Shown: piece after piece, positions 32,563-43,373 of the stretch
How the letters are laid out: every line of letters starts with the position of its first letter
How positions within the stretch are numbered: position 1 is the stretch's first letter
Assembly (NCBI GenBank): GCA_033398695.1
Contig: CM065811.1
Coordinates: forward strand, 115,429,501 to 115,493,500
Direction of reading: 5' to 3'
Source of the DNA: Orobanche coerulescens
Lineage: Eukaryota > Streptophyta > Magnoliopsida > Lamiales > Orobanchaceae
Length of the DNA stretch: 64,000 bases
Notes under the pieces: generated by a model
The model's input: the letters and a program-made list of their open reading frames with translations, nothing else
Database searches by the model: none
What the model was told of the DNA's origin: nothing
Program-made: the position numbers and the translations under genes

Positions 32563-33663
32563 TCATCTAGTCACAATTCCGCAAAAAGTCGCTCGATGCC
32601 CCTCTGGCCCACATTCAAAACAGGTAACAGAAGGAGCGGAGAAATCACGCTGAACATGCCCTGGTCGTCCACAGTTATAACACTTCTTCTCTGCATCAGT
32701 AACCGTTGATGCTGTTCGGAACTTCTTTCCGCCTCGAGAAGGATACGGAGGCCTCTTGGATGAATGGAATGAGGACTGGCCCTTGCGAGACCCACTACTC
32801 TTACTCTCAGTGAAGTTGCCAGACACTTTCTGCTTCTTCGCTTCCGCAAATTTTTCCACCGCTGTCTCTTTCATCTCGTAAGTCAGGGCTTTGTTCTGAT
32901 ACTGTCGAAGAGTAGTACATTCAAATCCCGACATATATTGTTGGATCTCCGGCTTCATCTGCATGTCGATGTGAAAAATCTTTTCTGCCTCGGTTCTGAC
33001 CAGATGTCGCACACAGGCCAGCTAGTGATTAAAATTCTTAACCACATCTGTCACAGATGCCTCCAGATTTTGCAGTAAGAAAAACTCTCGGACTCTAGCC
33101 TCTCTAACTGGACGAGGACAATATTGTGCTTCCATCATTAATTTGAATTCTGTCCAGTCAGCATTATGATCCTCAGGTCGAATGGCTTCCCATCAGTCGA
33201 AAGCTTCCCCAATCAGAAAATACTGAGCGATCGGAACTTTTCGGTGATCGGGACAATTAATTCCCGCAAATATCTTCTCCAGCTCTTTTAGACAGTGGTC
33301 CCATGTAGGCATCTCTGAAGAATCATCAAATTTCGGTGGGTGTAACTTGACCACTTCCGAAAGCCACTTGTCTCCCCGATTATCTTCGTTATGTTGTTGA
33401 CCCATCGTCGTTTGCATGCGTTCAACCACCTGAGCAAATTGGGTCATTTGAGTGACCACTTAGTGAAGCACTCCCGGCATGTTAGGATTTGCATCTTCCT
33501 TCATAGTTCGTGCTCGGTCATTGTTTACCAATTCCTGTTGTCCGCCAGAATGGGAATCAGCTCGATTAGCCGACAAATCTGGGGTAGACGACGAATCTTC
33601 CTATCTCCCATTATCACTTCCGCGTCCACGACCGCATCCGCATCCACGACTTCCTCTCAACAT
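32563..33663 (-). pseudogene. Gag of G with two zinc knuckles, broken
   Basis: The likely start is the ATG at 33663, giving MLRGSRGCGCGRGRG, an Arg/Gly-rich beginning like that of family 1. A stop follows soon after, another before VVTQMTQFAQV at 33459, and another after GEAFD at 33193. The capsid part is readable as WLSEVVKLHPPKFDDSSE and LEKIFAGINCPDHRKV. The C-terminal 149 residues (33012-32563) are open with two CCHC boxes, CYNCGRPGHVQRD (last Cys lost) and CFECGPEGHRATFC (complete). Confidence 0.82.
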
Positions 33664-33902
33664 ACTGTAAACACAAATACTCAATACCGAGAGCAAAACC
33701 TTCTAAAATTCATCAATATCCATAAAACACGAAATAATTAAAATGGTAGTATATGAGATTAGAAAACTTACAACCACGATCCGCATGACGACGCTGGTTG
33801 TACAGTGATGTTATACGCAATCGATAAATCAAACGACATAAACAGACCCAACTAAAACCAACTACCAAGATATCCATGAATCTTAGATTCGATACCATAT
33901 TC
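33664..33902 (-). other. Leader and weak primer site of G
   Basis: Short leader with no coding support. Near 33887-33897 the minus strand reads TGGTATCGAAT, which matches the initiator Met tRNA complement for its first seven bases only. It lies close to the LTR edge at 33903. Confidence 0.6.
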
Positions 33903-33971
33903 TGTAACACCCCGAGATGCTCGGAATAATTACAGCACCGTAAACCCTTTATATAAGAATTTACAAGTGTT
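33903..33971 (-). mobile_element. Truncated 5' LTR of G
   Basis: The first ~69 bp (TGTAACACCCCGAGATGCTC onward) match 22388-22455 of the 3' LTR, ending at TATATAAGAATTTA. Beyond that the match stops abruptly. About 2.2 kb of the LTR has been lost. Confidence 0.8.
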
Positions 33972-34177
33972 TGAACCAAATCGGAATATGCGCTATTGTG
34001 CAGAAGCAATTTAAATAAGGGTGCGGAAATTAAACGACACAAAGATTTATAGAGATTTGGCTATAATCGAGCCTACGTCCTCTCTCGATATCTTTTTCTG
34101 TAGGATGAAGATAAACCTCTGCACCTCTCTTCTATCGGTCGAGGGATTACCGTTATAATCACGTCTTCAATTGGTCT
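33972..34177. other. Unassigned 206-bp spacer between G and E
   Basis: Not alignable to either neighbour. The wording (GCACAGAAG-like block, ACACAAAGATTTATAGAGATTTGGC) is reminiscent of U5 regions of some copia LTRs, but no edges are visible. Confidence 0.35.
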
Positions 34178-34339
34178 TGTAATACCCGTACTTTTTATTG
34201 ACTGTTTGACTTTGCCGTTCTTCCTATTTCGTCGCTCTGTAAACTCTTTGTGATGTTGTCGATATTGTTATAGAGTTTCGTACCCTGTTTGGATCACGAT
34301 TATGTTGTTTAGACCTTGCGGAAGTGTTCAGGGTCAGAG

Positions 34340-34865
34340 AAATAACGCACGCTAGGCCTAGGCTAACGCACGCTAATTCTCCTTGAGTAGCGCATGCTAG
34401 CTTTGAGCCGTAGCGCTTGCTAAGGGACCAGTCAGGTCAGAACCAGTAACTCATCCTGCTTTCTGGATTGGCTATTAACGCGCGCTAGGAGTTCGTTAGC
34501 GCACGCTATTCGTGGTCAGTAGCGTGCGCTAACATCCGTATGTAGCGCACGCTAACGGGCTGGTCGGCAGAGGCAGTGAGGTCATCAAGCTGTCCGAACT
34601 ATCAGGTAACGTACGCTAGGCTTCGGCTAGCGCACGCTATACGGGCTGCGTAGCGCACGCTAAGCTATCGCGGTAGCGCACGCTACGACTTGAGCAGGGC
34701 AGGACAGTAGGTTCTGGACTCCGATTTCTGGACACCATTTTCGGCTAGCGCACACTAAAGGAAGGCGATTAGCGCACGCTAACGGGTCCGACAGAAGCCA
34801 CTGGACTACCCGATGACCCCGCTAGCGCACGCCAATATTAGAGGCGTAGCGTGCGCTAGACTGGG
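34340..34865. repeat. Array of AGCGCACGCT-type palindromes in LTR of E
   Basis: About eighteen copies of TAGCGCACGCTA or variants (GTAGCGTGCGCTAA, CTAGCGCACACTAA), ending shortly before the TATA-like box. Confidence 0.9.
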
Positions 34866-35050
34866 CGAGTATATATTGGACAGTTGACTTTCATTTCGTC
34901 ATTTTTCTCATCTTTCTCACTTTTTCGATCGAGAGCAGCAGGTTTCGGCGATTTGGAGAGTTCGAAGACGATCCTTTTTCAGATGTCAACATCTTTGGCT
35001 GGAGAACAAGGATTTAACAACATCTAATCCATTCTATCGTCCAAATCAAG

Positions 35051-35815
35051 GTAAAAATCGTTAGAACCCTATTTTTGGGAATTTTGGGGTTTTTCTTAGA
35101 TTCGTTCGATTTATCCGGTTTGAGGCTTGAGAATCTTGAGATTATGATATATCTACCCTGTATACATGGTTTTCCTATGATTTTACGGATTGGTTTGTGT
35201 CGTGTTCGGACTTATGAGGGTTTGGGTGATTTTTCAATCTCTAGTTGTTTACCCTTGTATTTTCGTGAATCGTAGATGGGTTTCGGGAGTTTCTTCATGA
35301 ATTATGAGTATGGATTATTGATTATCATATCCCTTACGAATCGTTTAGGTACCGGAAGTGCGTTCTTGGACCTATCGAACTCATACTCTTTTCCATTCGA
35401 TTCCTCCATGTCTCAAAGGCAAGTATATGTTTATGATTGTACGTTCTCGACTTTGAAAGTAAGATATATGAATGGAATGTTTATTTATATCCACTCTGGG
35501 GCGGGCCGACAGGTCCCCTGAGGGTTTCGTAGCCTCTGGTGCGATTCCACGGATAATTTGGGTTAACCACTCTGGGGTGGGCCGACGGGTCCCCTGAGGG
35601 TTCCGTAGCCTCTGGTGCGGTTACACGGTTGATCATGTATGCATTGTTGTGATGCTATGAGATTTAGTTATTCCGGAATACTAGTCCTGAAATGAAGAAT
35701 TGACGGTTATATTTACTTTATTGTCGAGGAGTACTGTGTTTCATATTCGATATGCTTGCACTAGATATTCGACGGCTAACCCCCTTATGAGGGAAATACT
35801 TTATATGTATTTCAG
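35051..35815 (+). other. Candidate leader intron inside LTR of E
   Basis: Donor AATCAAG|GTAAAAATC and acceptor TGTATTTCAG|GTTCC (765 bp), at the same places as in D. The internal GC-type alternative donor (AAAG|GCAAGTAT, near 35418) is kept too. Confidence 0.5.
35491..35642 (+). repeat. Two-copy 76-bp tandem repeat in LTR of E
   Basis: Units begin CCACTCTGGGG at 35491 and 35567. Counterpart of 17181-17332 in D. Confidence 0.85.
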
Positions 35816-36193
35816 GTTCCAGGAGAGCGGACAAGCAGGTATCGGGTCGGCATGAAGATGATGGGAAAGCATGATACTGTGTTTTTATCTCCGGTTATGT
35901 TCTGGGTTCCTCCATTCAGTGTTGTTGTACTGGAATGGTTATTGAATACCCGAGTAGTGTTTTTTAGTTTCCTCGATGTTCCGGCTTGTGTTGCCGAGGT
36001 ATTGATTTTGTGTTGGGGTGTATTTGGATACATTGGATATGGTTGAATACCCTTTGTATTGTCCTTCATTTCGTTGTATATGGACCTTCTCGGTCAAGTT
36101 TTATAGTTCCGCATATGATTAGCCTTGTGGGTCCCACGGAGGGGCTCACGGCGCTGTAATATACCCTGAATAACTTGGGGGTGTTACAGAATA

Positions 36194-36205
36194 TGGTATC
36201 GGAGC
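36194..36205 (+). other. Primer binding site of E
   Basis: TGGTATCGGAGC, five bases after the LTR, one mismatch to the initiator Met tRNA complement. The leader is cut at about 36237, where a small inverted-repeat element begins. Confidence 0.85.
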
Positions 36206-36237
36206 TTAGGTTTACGGATACCTAGGCTGTCGGTCTT

Positions 36238-36488
36238 TTATTCCAATGAGATTAATAGTACCATAATATCTAACAATTAACTATCAGACAAAGTATGAAA
36301 CAACAATATAAAAATTCATAGAAATATAAAATGTTAGTATAAGCAATATGAAATGCTAGTCTTAGACTTTTGCAATAAAAAAATAAAATATTTTCATATT
36401 TCTATGTATTTTTATATTATTGTTTCGTAGTTTATCTGATAGTTTTGAATTGTTAGATATTATGGTACTTTTAGTCTCATTGGAATAA
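36238..36488. mobile_element. Small foldback (MITE-like) element
   Basis: Two inverted arms of about 90 bp (36238-36328 and 36400-36488), beginning TTATTCCAATGAGATTAATAG and ending with its approximate complement, enclose a ~70-bp loop. The RNA would form one long hairpin. No clear target duplication beyond a possible TA or TTA. No coding capacity. Class not determined. Confidence 0.7.
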
Positions 36489-37061
36489 TGTTGTTGGAAA
36501 AGATAATTTCTATATTAGACTTATTTTTTGTATTTATTAAAATCGAAATAACTATGAAACAAGTTAAGAGTTATGATGGTTCATAACTAACTAGTTTATT
36601 TATCGATAAATTAAAATTTCAAAATAGCCCAAAAAGAAATAGAAATCAAACCGACTTAATGAAAGCAAAAAAACTAAAAAACAGAAAATTAAAAAAAAAG
36701 TTAAAAAGAATTAAAAAATGATACAAAAAGTAATAAAAAACAGAATTATTGGTCAAAAATATATATAATAATAAAATATATGAACAGACAAAAATACCCT
36801 TCAAGTTAACGGTCAACTAACGGAATTATTGTTCAAAGGACCACACTCGTAACGGGTCAAAAACCACAAAGACATGACCTGCTGAAAAAAGAAAAAAGCA
36901 CAGGGACGAAACCCGTGAAACCCAATAAACCACAAGACCAATTTATATAATTAACTCAAAAATTTAAATTAATTTTTCATTGTTAAATATAAATAAATTA
37001 ATGAATTTGAGTTCGGATGAACCCCGTTCAAAATTGTTTGAAACCAAACAACTAATTGTAA
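36489..37061. other. AT-rich stretch without genes
   Basis: Strongly AT-rich, with A-runs near 36660-36730. Nothing coding is seen. It ends with the left target duplication (TAATTGTAA) of the next element, and contains the first copy of a 25-bp direct repeat (37011-37035). Confidence 0.5.
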
Positions 37062-38260
37062 GGGGAAAAATGCACGGATGTACCCTGTGTTCTCATAAAT
37101 TTATACGGATGTACCACGTGTTTTGTAAATTGCACAGATGTACCTCGTGTTTTTTATAATCATGCACGGAAGTGCCAAATCGTCCAACATAACGGAGAGT
37201 GTTCTTCACTCGCCTGGTGTGCGACTATGAGAGTAAATTTAGGTATTTTTAAGACTGAATTGACCAAAGTACCCTATATGTAGTGAAATATATAACCTTT
37301 TTTAATCTCTTAAGTATCTCTTCAGGTTGTGCATATAAATATATTCTTTTTAAATGTTCAAAAACATGATAATTTTTTATCATTGTAATTTAATATTTCA
37401 ACGAGCACGAACTGAAAACAATATCAATAACTTTCTTTACCATTTCGAGAAGTTTAAATTTTCACCATAATACATATAATAAATAGGAAAATTCATAAGA
37501 AGACAAAGTTTAATATAAAATAAAATTTGTTTATTTTTAGTGTAATTTAAATTTTGAGCCGATTTCTTATAAACTTTTGAGCCGATTTTCACCATAATTT
37601 TTCTTATATTAAACAAATTATAAAATAGTTCCTATTCATTTTCCTATATTTTAATATAAAATTCTATAAAATAAAATTTGTAATTATAAAATAGTATCTT
37701 TTGATTTTTAAACTTTGTCTTTGCAAGTTCCTCTGTCTTAAATTGTTTTTTGAGTTTAATACAATTTTTTTTATTTTCACCATACATTAATTTAATATTT
37801 TAATTTATATTAAACTTTATCTTCTTATGAATTTTCCTATTTATTATATGTATTATGGTGAAAATTTAAACTTCTCGAAATGGTAAAGAAAGATATTGAT
37901 ATTGTTTTCAGTTTGTGCTCGTTGAAATATTAAATTACAATGATAAAAAATTATCATGTTTTTGAATATTTAAAAAGAATATATTTATATGCACAACCTG
38001 AAGAGATGCTTAGGAGATTAAAAAAGGTTATATATTTCACTACTTAAAGGGTATTTTGGTCAATTCAGTCATAAAAATACCTAAATTTACTCCCATAGTT
38101 GCAGACCAGGCAAGTGAAGGACACTCTCCATTATGTTGGACGGTTTGGCACTTCCGTGCATGGTTATAAAGAACACGAGGTACACCTGTGCAATTTACAA
38201 AACATAGGGTACATCCGTGTAGATTTATGAGAACACAGGTACATCAGTGCATTTTTCCCG
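37062..38260. mobile_element. Mutator-like foldback element, 1199 bp
   Basis: Long terminal inverted repeats of about 460 bp (37062-37525 and 37800-38260). The ends read GGGGAAAAATGCACGGATGT at the left and CGGGAAAAATGCACTGATGT inward from the right. The arms contain several repeats of GATGTACC...GTGTT. A perfect 9-bp target duplication, TAATTGTAA (37053-37061 and 38261-38269), fits Mutator-like elements. The central ~270 bp is AT-rich and has no transposase, so it would depend on an enzyme encoded elsewhere. Confidence 0.88.
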
Positions 38261-38470
38261 TAATTGTAAGTAAGTGAAACCCTTGAAATTTTTAGTTGAA
38301 AAATGTGTTCGGATGAACCCCGTTCAAAATTTTCCGTTTTCAATTTTAATTTTCGGTTTTCTAAAGGGATTCTCCACCGCCAACTCCAGCCACCTCCCGA
38401 TGATTATGGAATCCGGATCCTCTCCATTTCCGGAGAAGACCGAAGGGATCTGCACCGTTTGGTGCACCTT
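38261..38470. other. Spacer between two DNA elements
   Basis: Contains the right target duplication of the foldback, the second copy of the 25-bp direct repeat (38307-38331) and GGATCCTCTCC at 38415, which has an inverted partner at 39489. It may be the left end of a further element that hosts the hAT below. Confidence 0.4.
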
Positions 38471-39413
38471 TAGAGGTGGGCAAAAAAACCGAAAAACCGA
38501 AAATGAAACCGAAAAAAAAACTGAAACCGAAACCGATCAAAATCAGTTTTTGACCAAAACCGGTTCAGGCTGTATAAAAACCGGCGGTTTCTACCCGGTT
38601 TTCCATTTTCCCGTTAGAAACCGGTTCGGGTCGGGTTTGGGGGAACCGGTTTCGGAAACCGGGTTGGAAAAACCGGTTAGAAACCGGGTTTTTTCAGTGT
38701 ACCGTTAGGCTTCGTTTTTTTCAAAAATATGACCGTTTTGTGCCTTTTTTTTACCATTTTGCGATCCCTAATCAACTATAAATAGTTGATGTTGTAGTGG
38801 ATTTATTTAATAAAAGTTTATGTTTTAAATTCTAAATGTTTGAATAAAAGTTGATGTTGTAATGAGTTTATTTAATAAAAGTTTATGTTTTAAATTCTAA
38901 ATGTTTGAATAAAAGTTGATGTTGTAATGAGTTTATTTAATAAAAGTTTATGTTTTAAATTCTAAATATTTGAATAAAAGTTGATGTTGTAATGAGTTTA
39001 TTTAATAAAAGTTTATGTTTTAAATTCTAAATGTTTGAATAAAAGTTGATGTTGTAATGAGTTTATTTAATAAAAGTTTATATTTAAATTCTAAATGTTT
39101 GAATAAAAGTTGATTTTGTAATGAGTTTATTTAATAAAAGTTTATATTTAATGTATAATGGGTTTATTTAATAAGAATATATTACTTTCTTAAGTTTTTT
39201 TTTTTTTTAAAACCGGTTATAACCGGTTTTTCCTACCCGAACCGGTCTCAACACGACCCAAACCGGTTAGTATAGGGTCGAGTTTTTACAGTCCCCAACC
39301 CAACCCGACCCGAACCGATTTGTTCAAAAAACGATTCCCAGAATACGACCAAAAACCGGTTCGGTTTTAAAACCCGAACCGGTTTGGAAAAAAACCTGAT
39401 TTGTACACCCCTA
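38471..39413. mobile_element. Non-autonomous hAT element, 943 bp
   Basis: Ends TAGAGGTGGGC at the left and TAGGGGTGTAC inward from the right, flanked by near-perfect 8-bp duplications TGCACCTT (38463-38470) and TGCACCTC (39414-39421). Both subterminal regions are packed with AACCGG/ACCGGTT/CCCGAACC repeats. The centre is a 65-bp tandem array. No transposase. The open frame 38274-38708 simply reads through the subterminal repeats and is not a gene. Confidence 0.88.
38785..39165. repeat. 65-bp tandem repeat array, about six copies
   Basis: Units begin GTTGATGTTGTA and contain TTTATTTAATAAAAGTTTAT and TTCTAAATGTTTG. Starts at 38785, 38850, 38915, 38980 and 39045 give a period of 65 bp; the last copies are shorter and decayed. 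It occupies the core of the non-autonomous hAT. Confidence 0.9.
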
Positions 39414-40813
39414 TGCACCTCCACACACACATCCGTACGGGTGTGTGCAATCTGGACGGTCCAGATTGAACTGGACTGTCCAGTTATTGGAGAGGATCCA
39501 GACTCGTGATTATCAAGCCTCCACATGCTGTCATAAATTTATTGTTTTGAAATCCAAAATTCAGAACACCAACTTTTGGGAATTCAGAATTGTATATGGA
39601 ATAAGAAGATCCTTTTTTTGCCAATTCATACAGTAAAAAACATCGAACATTTCGTTCCAATTTTTTTTGGTAGGGATGAAAATATCCATCTTTTTGGAAA
39701 CCAAATCAAGAGAGTTTGTGGTTTTCCTTTGAATCCGCTCAAGTTGTGATTCGAAACCGAAAATAAGGAACAATGATTTGATTATAATTCCTACTTGATA
39801 GGGTTTTTTCTTGGAAATTGTGTTATATATTTAGAATTTGAGTATCGACTTAATGTTTGAAATAATTACTCTTATCAATTTTTATATTCATAATATAAAT
39901 GAAGGTGGAGAATTCATTTAATTTAATTTTAACTATGTTGGTCATATAATGTATGATGCATAAAGCATACTATATTCTTTGAATCATTGATAAAATATTT
40001 TTGTTTTGAAAGATATATTTATATTTTTTTAATAGTCAAATTATATTTTTTAGATTCTATTGCAGTTTTTAGTTTTTTTAAATTCATTTATAAGTTTGAG
40101 TTAATTGAGGAAGTTTTTGTATTTTTATTCTTCATTTTGTTTGTATGTTTCTAGTTCTATTAAAATAAATATATTGTAAAGGATTACGATATTTCTTTGA
40201 GGATTTATATATAATATTGCCACTTATTTCTATTTTTAAGATTTATTTGTAAATTTTAAAATTAATTTATATTCTTTTAAATATATGTACTTTTTGCATC
40301 TATCTGTATTTCTTCGTAATTTATTTGTATTTTTTAGAGTATAGGATTTATCTAAATTATTATAAATTTAATATAAATTTATAAGAATTATCTCTATCTT
40401 ATTTATAGTTTGATAAATTTATTTATATTGTCAGGACATTACTTCTGCTTATATTATTTAATATTTATCTGTATTATATTGAATTTACATGTAGAGTATT
40501 TGCAGTTTAATCTATATAATTTTTAGTATTTATTTTGGTCTTTTTAAGATCTATTCTATTTTTATAATATTTTTCGTAATTACAATTTTTTATTATTTTT
40601 TAATTTTTTTCTAGAATTTGTTTATATTTTTCAGAATCTATTTGTACTTTTCAAAATATTATTATATTTAATAGAATTTAATTTGTAGTTTATCATATTT
40701 ATTTTTAATTTTAGAATTTATATGAATTTTATTAATCATTTTTGAAAATTATTTTATAATTCAGACGAATTTTTTTTTGGGTAATTTATAAATAAAGAGT
40801 ATTCATTTATTTT
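39414..40813. other. AT-rich 1.4-kb stretch without genes
   Basis: After a few CTGGAC/GTCCAG palindromes (39445-39485) the sequence becomes very AT-rich, with repeated ATTTATTTGTA-like wording (40200-40760). It is consistent with old intergenic DNA. No coding signal on either strand. Confidence 0.55.
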
Positions 40814-41805
40814 TGTTGGAATCGTTAATGATTTTAATTTTATTTTGTAAAATTAAATATCATAGGATCGATCTACGTTCCGAGTAGATGATCGTGGTAT
40901 ATTCACTTTCTCTAAACCGATTCCCGCCGCCGCCCGCCCGCCTCGGCCGCGGCCTCGAGTCGCGAGCCGCGAGCCGTGGACCGTGGACCTTGGGCCTTGG
41001 ACCTTGGCAATTGGTCTTTGGGCTGGTCTTTGGGCCTGTTCGTGGGTTTGGCCTCAACAATGTAGTTGGGCTCGTATGTGCACATAAGGATGTCCAGGTG
41101 CATCCGTCAAATGGTTAAGGAGCTGATTATAGTCCAAGTGCATCCGGACTGTTCATACTCAGCCAAAAACGGGCAGTAACCTCCCAGGTGTTATGAGGAG
41201 GTGTTAAGGCTGCCTGTTCAAATTCAAAACGGGCAGTAACCTCTGCCTTGAATTGTGTAACTCTTGTGTTCAATGCAGGCACGAATGCCGGCATTATGAC
41301 AGCCTTAAGGGCTGTGTTTAAAACCCCCTGCAGGTGAGATGGCCTGTAAATAGGCATGCATCAGTACATGCAATTTTCGAACTCAGTATAAACATACATT
41401 TTTCATCATTCTCTGCATATCATAAGTCGGAGCTTTGTCCTCACCTCTTCCAGTTCGTCGGAGCTCTCCAGTTTGCGGTGTTGCTACTGTAGAGACGTAA
41501 AGTCGTTGACCTTTGGGGACTAACCGCCAATTCGTGAACACTACCAGGGCGTTTCTTGTCTTGCGGGCAGAAGGCATCTTCGGGCGACTTCTACCATAGT
41601 CTAGTTTCGTTTATTGTTTTTTGTTGTTTCGATTATCTTCTTGTATTTCTAATTTGTTTCTAATTAGTGCAGATTCAGTTTCGTTTTTCATTGTATTTTT
41701 AATTCCGCCTTGAGTCCTGTATTTTCAGTTTTCGAGTTGTAATTGTAGTTTCCAGTTGTAATTTAATTTCCGCCCAGCAAGTTTGTAACACAGATTTATA
41801 CAACA
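40814..41805 (+). mobile_element. 5' LTR of copia element J (992 bp, shortened)
   Basis: Starts TGTTGGAATCG and ends TATACAACA. Aligned to the 3' LTR (46613-47867, 1255 bp), it lacks about 180 bp after CCGATTCCC and two smaller pieces in the CTTGG-repeat part. Its TATA position reads TGTAAATA (41345) against TATAAATA in the 3' copy. The flanking duplication ATTTT (40809-40813) is repeated at 47868-47872. Confidence 0.93.
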
Positions 41806-41848
41806 AGCGCAAGACGAGAAAACTACTTGCTGAATCCTATAACTGGAG

Positions 41849-43369
41849 ATGACGATTGTTGCTTCCACCGACTCCAACACCACCGCTGCTTTTGCCTCCG
41901 CGACCGCCGCTTCGAACGTGGCAAACACCATTGCCGCAACCATGTCCAGCATGATGAGCTCAACTACCTCATCAACAACTCCATGGGTGTTTTCGAACCC
42001 CTTTCTGACGACCGGTGGATCCACCTCGAGTGGCACCGTAGGTTCCAGTTTTAGTGGTACCGTTGGATCCATGTTAGGATCTAGTGTTGGAGCCTACGGG
42101 TTCAACACGAGTGGTTCCTTTTATGGAACGACCTCGGGGCCAAGGATGATGCCTGCCGCCGAGAAGCCACCAAAGTTTGGTGGAGCCGACTTTAAAAGGT
42201 GGCAACAAAAGATGTTGTTCTATTTGACAACATTGGGCTTTGCGAGCTTCCTTAAGGAAGATGCACCACCGGCGCCAAGTGCTCAGGAGACTAGTTTCAC
42301 AGTCCGAGCTGCCTATGACAATTGGCACAATGGAGACTATCTTTGTAAAAACTTTATTCTGAATTCCTTAGAAGATAGTTTGTACAATGTTTATTCTGTT
42401 ATAAACACATCAAAAGAGATCTGGGAAGCACTTGAAAAGAAGTACCGTAGTGATGATGCAGGTACAAAGAAGTTTGTAGTCTCCAAGTATCTGGACTACA
42501 AGATGGTTGACTCAAGGCCAATCATGGAACAAGTGCAAGAGTTCCAACTCATCATTCATGATGTCAATGCCGAGGGAATGGTCCTGCCGGACGCTTTCAC
42601 TGTTGCAACTGTGATCGATAAGTTGCCCCCTAGTTGGAAAGACTTCAAGAGCTATCTCAAACACAAAAGAAAGGAGATGACTCTTGAAGACTTGATTGTG
42701 AAACTGCGCATCGAGTCAGACGTGCGCAAAAATGACCACAAACCAAAAGGCCTGATAGATGCTAAGGCCAATCTGTTGGAGCATGGCGGTCCCTCCAATA
42801 AAAGAGCTCGCCCAAGTGTCCAAAATAAGAGCAAAGGGAAGCACCCAGTCAATAAGTTTGATGGCGATTGCTTCAACTATGGCAAATATAGGCATGCGGC
42901 GAAAGACTGTCGAAAGCCTAAGGCCAACAAGAAGAAGAAACATGTTGCCAACATCACCGAGACTAACGGCGGATGGAAAGAGGATGACCTTGCTGCTGTG
43001 GTCACCGAAGAAGTCAACCACGTTGAGAACCAAGGTGGTTGGTACGTCGACACCGGTGCGACCGCCCACGTTGGTGCCGATAGGAGCCAGTTTAAGAACT
43101 ATCAAGCTGTTGAGGGGAGGAAGCTCAACATGGGGAATCCAGCTTCATCTGAAATTATCGGAGTTGGAGAAGTGGACCTCAAACTTACGTCCGGACAAAC
43201 ACTCACCTTGAAGAATGTGCTTCATGTTTCAGATATGAGGAAGAATTTTATCTCAGGCTCTATACTAGTTAAAAAGGGGTTTAAACTAGTATTTGAGTCA
43301 GATAGAATTATCATAAAAAAGTTTGATAGGTTTCTTGGTAAGGGTTACCTCACGGAGGGACTAACTTAA
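41849..43369 (+). CDS. Gag and protease of copia element J
   Basis: 506 open residues from an ATG 43 bp after the LTR. A Ser/Thr/Ala-rich N-terminus (1-100) precedes the UBN2-type copia gag domain (about 105-300; landmarks [20 protein letters not shown] and [14 protein letters not shown]). The zinc knuckle at about 341 is damaged: [14 protein letters not shown] has Tyr for the second Cys and Arg before His. The protease active site follows at residue 401 (DTGATAH), with GVGEVDL and [16 protein letters not shown]. The frame ends at TAA (43367), where a frameshift separates it from integrase. Likely the start of one gag-pol polyprotein. Confidence 0.9.
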   Translation: MTIVASTDSNTTAAFASATAASNVANTIAATMSSMMSSTTSSTTPWVFSNPFLTTGGSTSSGTVGSSFSGTVGSMLGSSVGAYGFNTSGSFYGTTSGPRMMPAAEKPPKFGGADFKRWQQKMLFYLTTLGFASFLKEDAPPAPSAQETSFTVRAAYDNWHNGDYLCKNFILNSLEDSLYNVYSVINTSKEIWEALEKKYRSDDAGTKKFVVSKYLDYKMVDSRPIMEQVQEFQLIIHDVNAEGMVLPDAFTVATVIDKLPPSWKDFKSYLKHKRKEMTLEDLIVKLRIESDVRKNDHKPKGLIDAKANLLEHGGPSNKRARPSVQNKSKGKHPVNKFDGDCFNYGKYRHAAKDCRKPKANKKKKHVANITETNGGWKEDDLAAVVTEEVNHVENQGGWYVDTGATAHVGADRSQFKNYQAVEGRKLNMGNPASSEIIGVGEVDLKLTSGQTLTLKNVLHVSDMRKNFISGSILVKKGFKLVFESDRIIIKKFDRFLGKGYLTEGLT

Positions 43370-43373
43370 TGCT

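Larger units (their letters stand above)
34178..36188 (+). mobile_element. 5' LTR of chromovirus E (family 2, 2011 bp)
   Basis: Starts TGTAATACCCGTAC and ends GGGGTGTTACA. Aligns throughout with the D LTR. Order: palindrome array 34340-34865, TATATATT near 34870, candidate intron 35051-35815, 76-bp tandem repeat at 35491 and 35567. It is followed by a primer site, so this is a 5' LTR whose element body has been lost after about 50 bp. Confidence 0.93.

Noticed and set aside
38274..38708. 144-codon open frame on the plus strand
   Set aside because: It reads through the ACCGG/GAAACC subterminal repeats of a non-autonomous hAT; the Thr/Glu-rich composition follows from the repeat.
40860..41118. 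Short frames in the GC-rich part of the J 5' LTR
   Set aside because: Low-complexity GC-rich LTR sequence; no counterpart preserved in the 3' LTR.
42652..43105. Minus-strand open frames opposite the J gag
   Set aside because: They are shadows of the well-supported plus-strand gag/protease frame.
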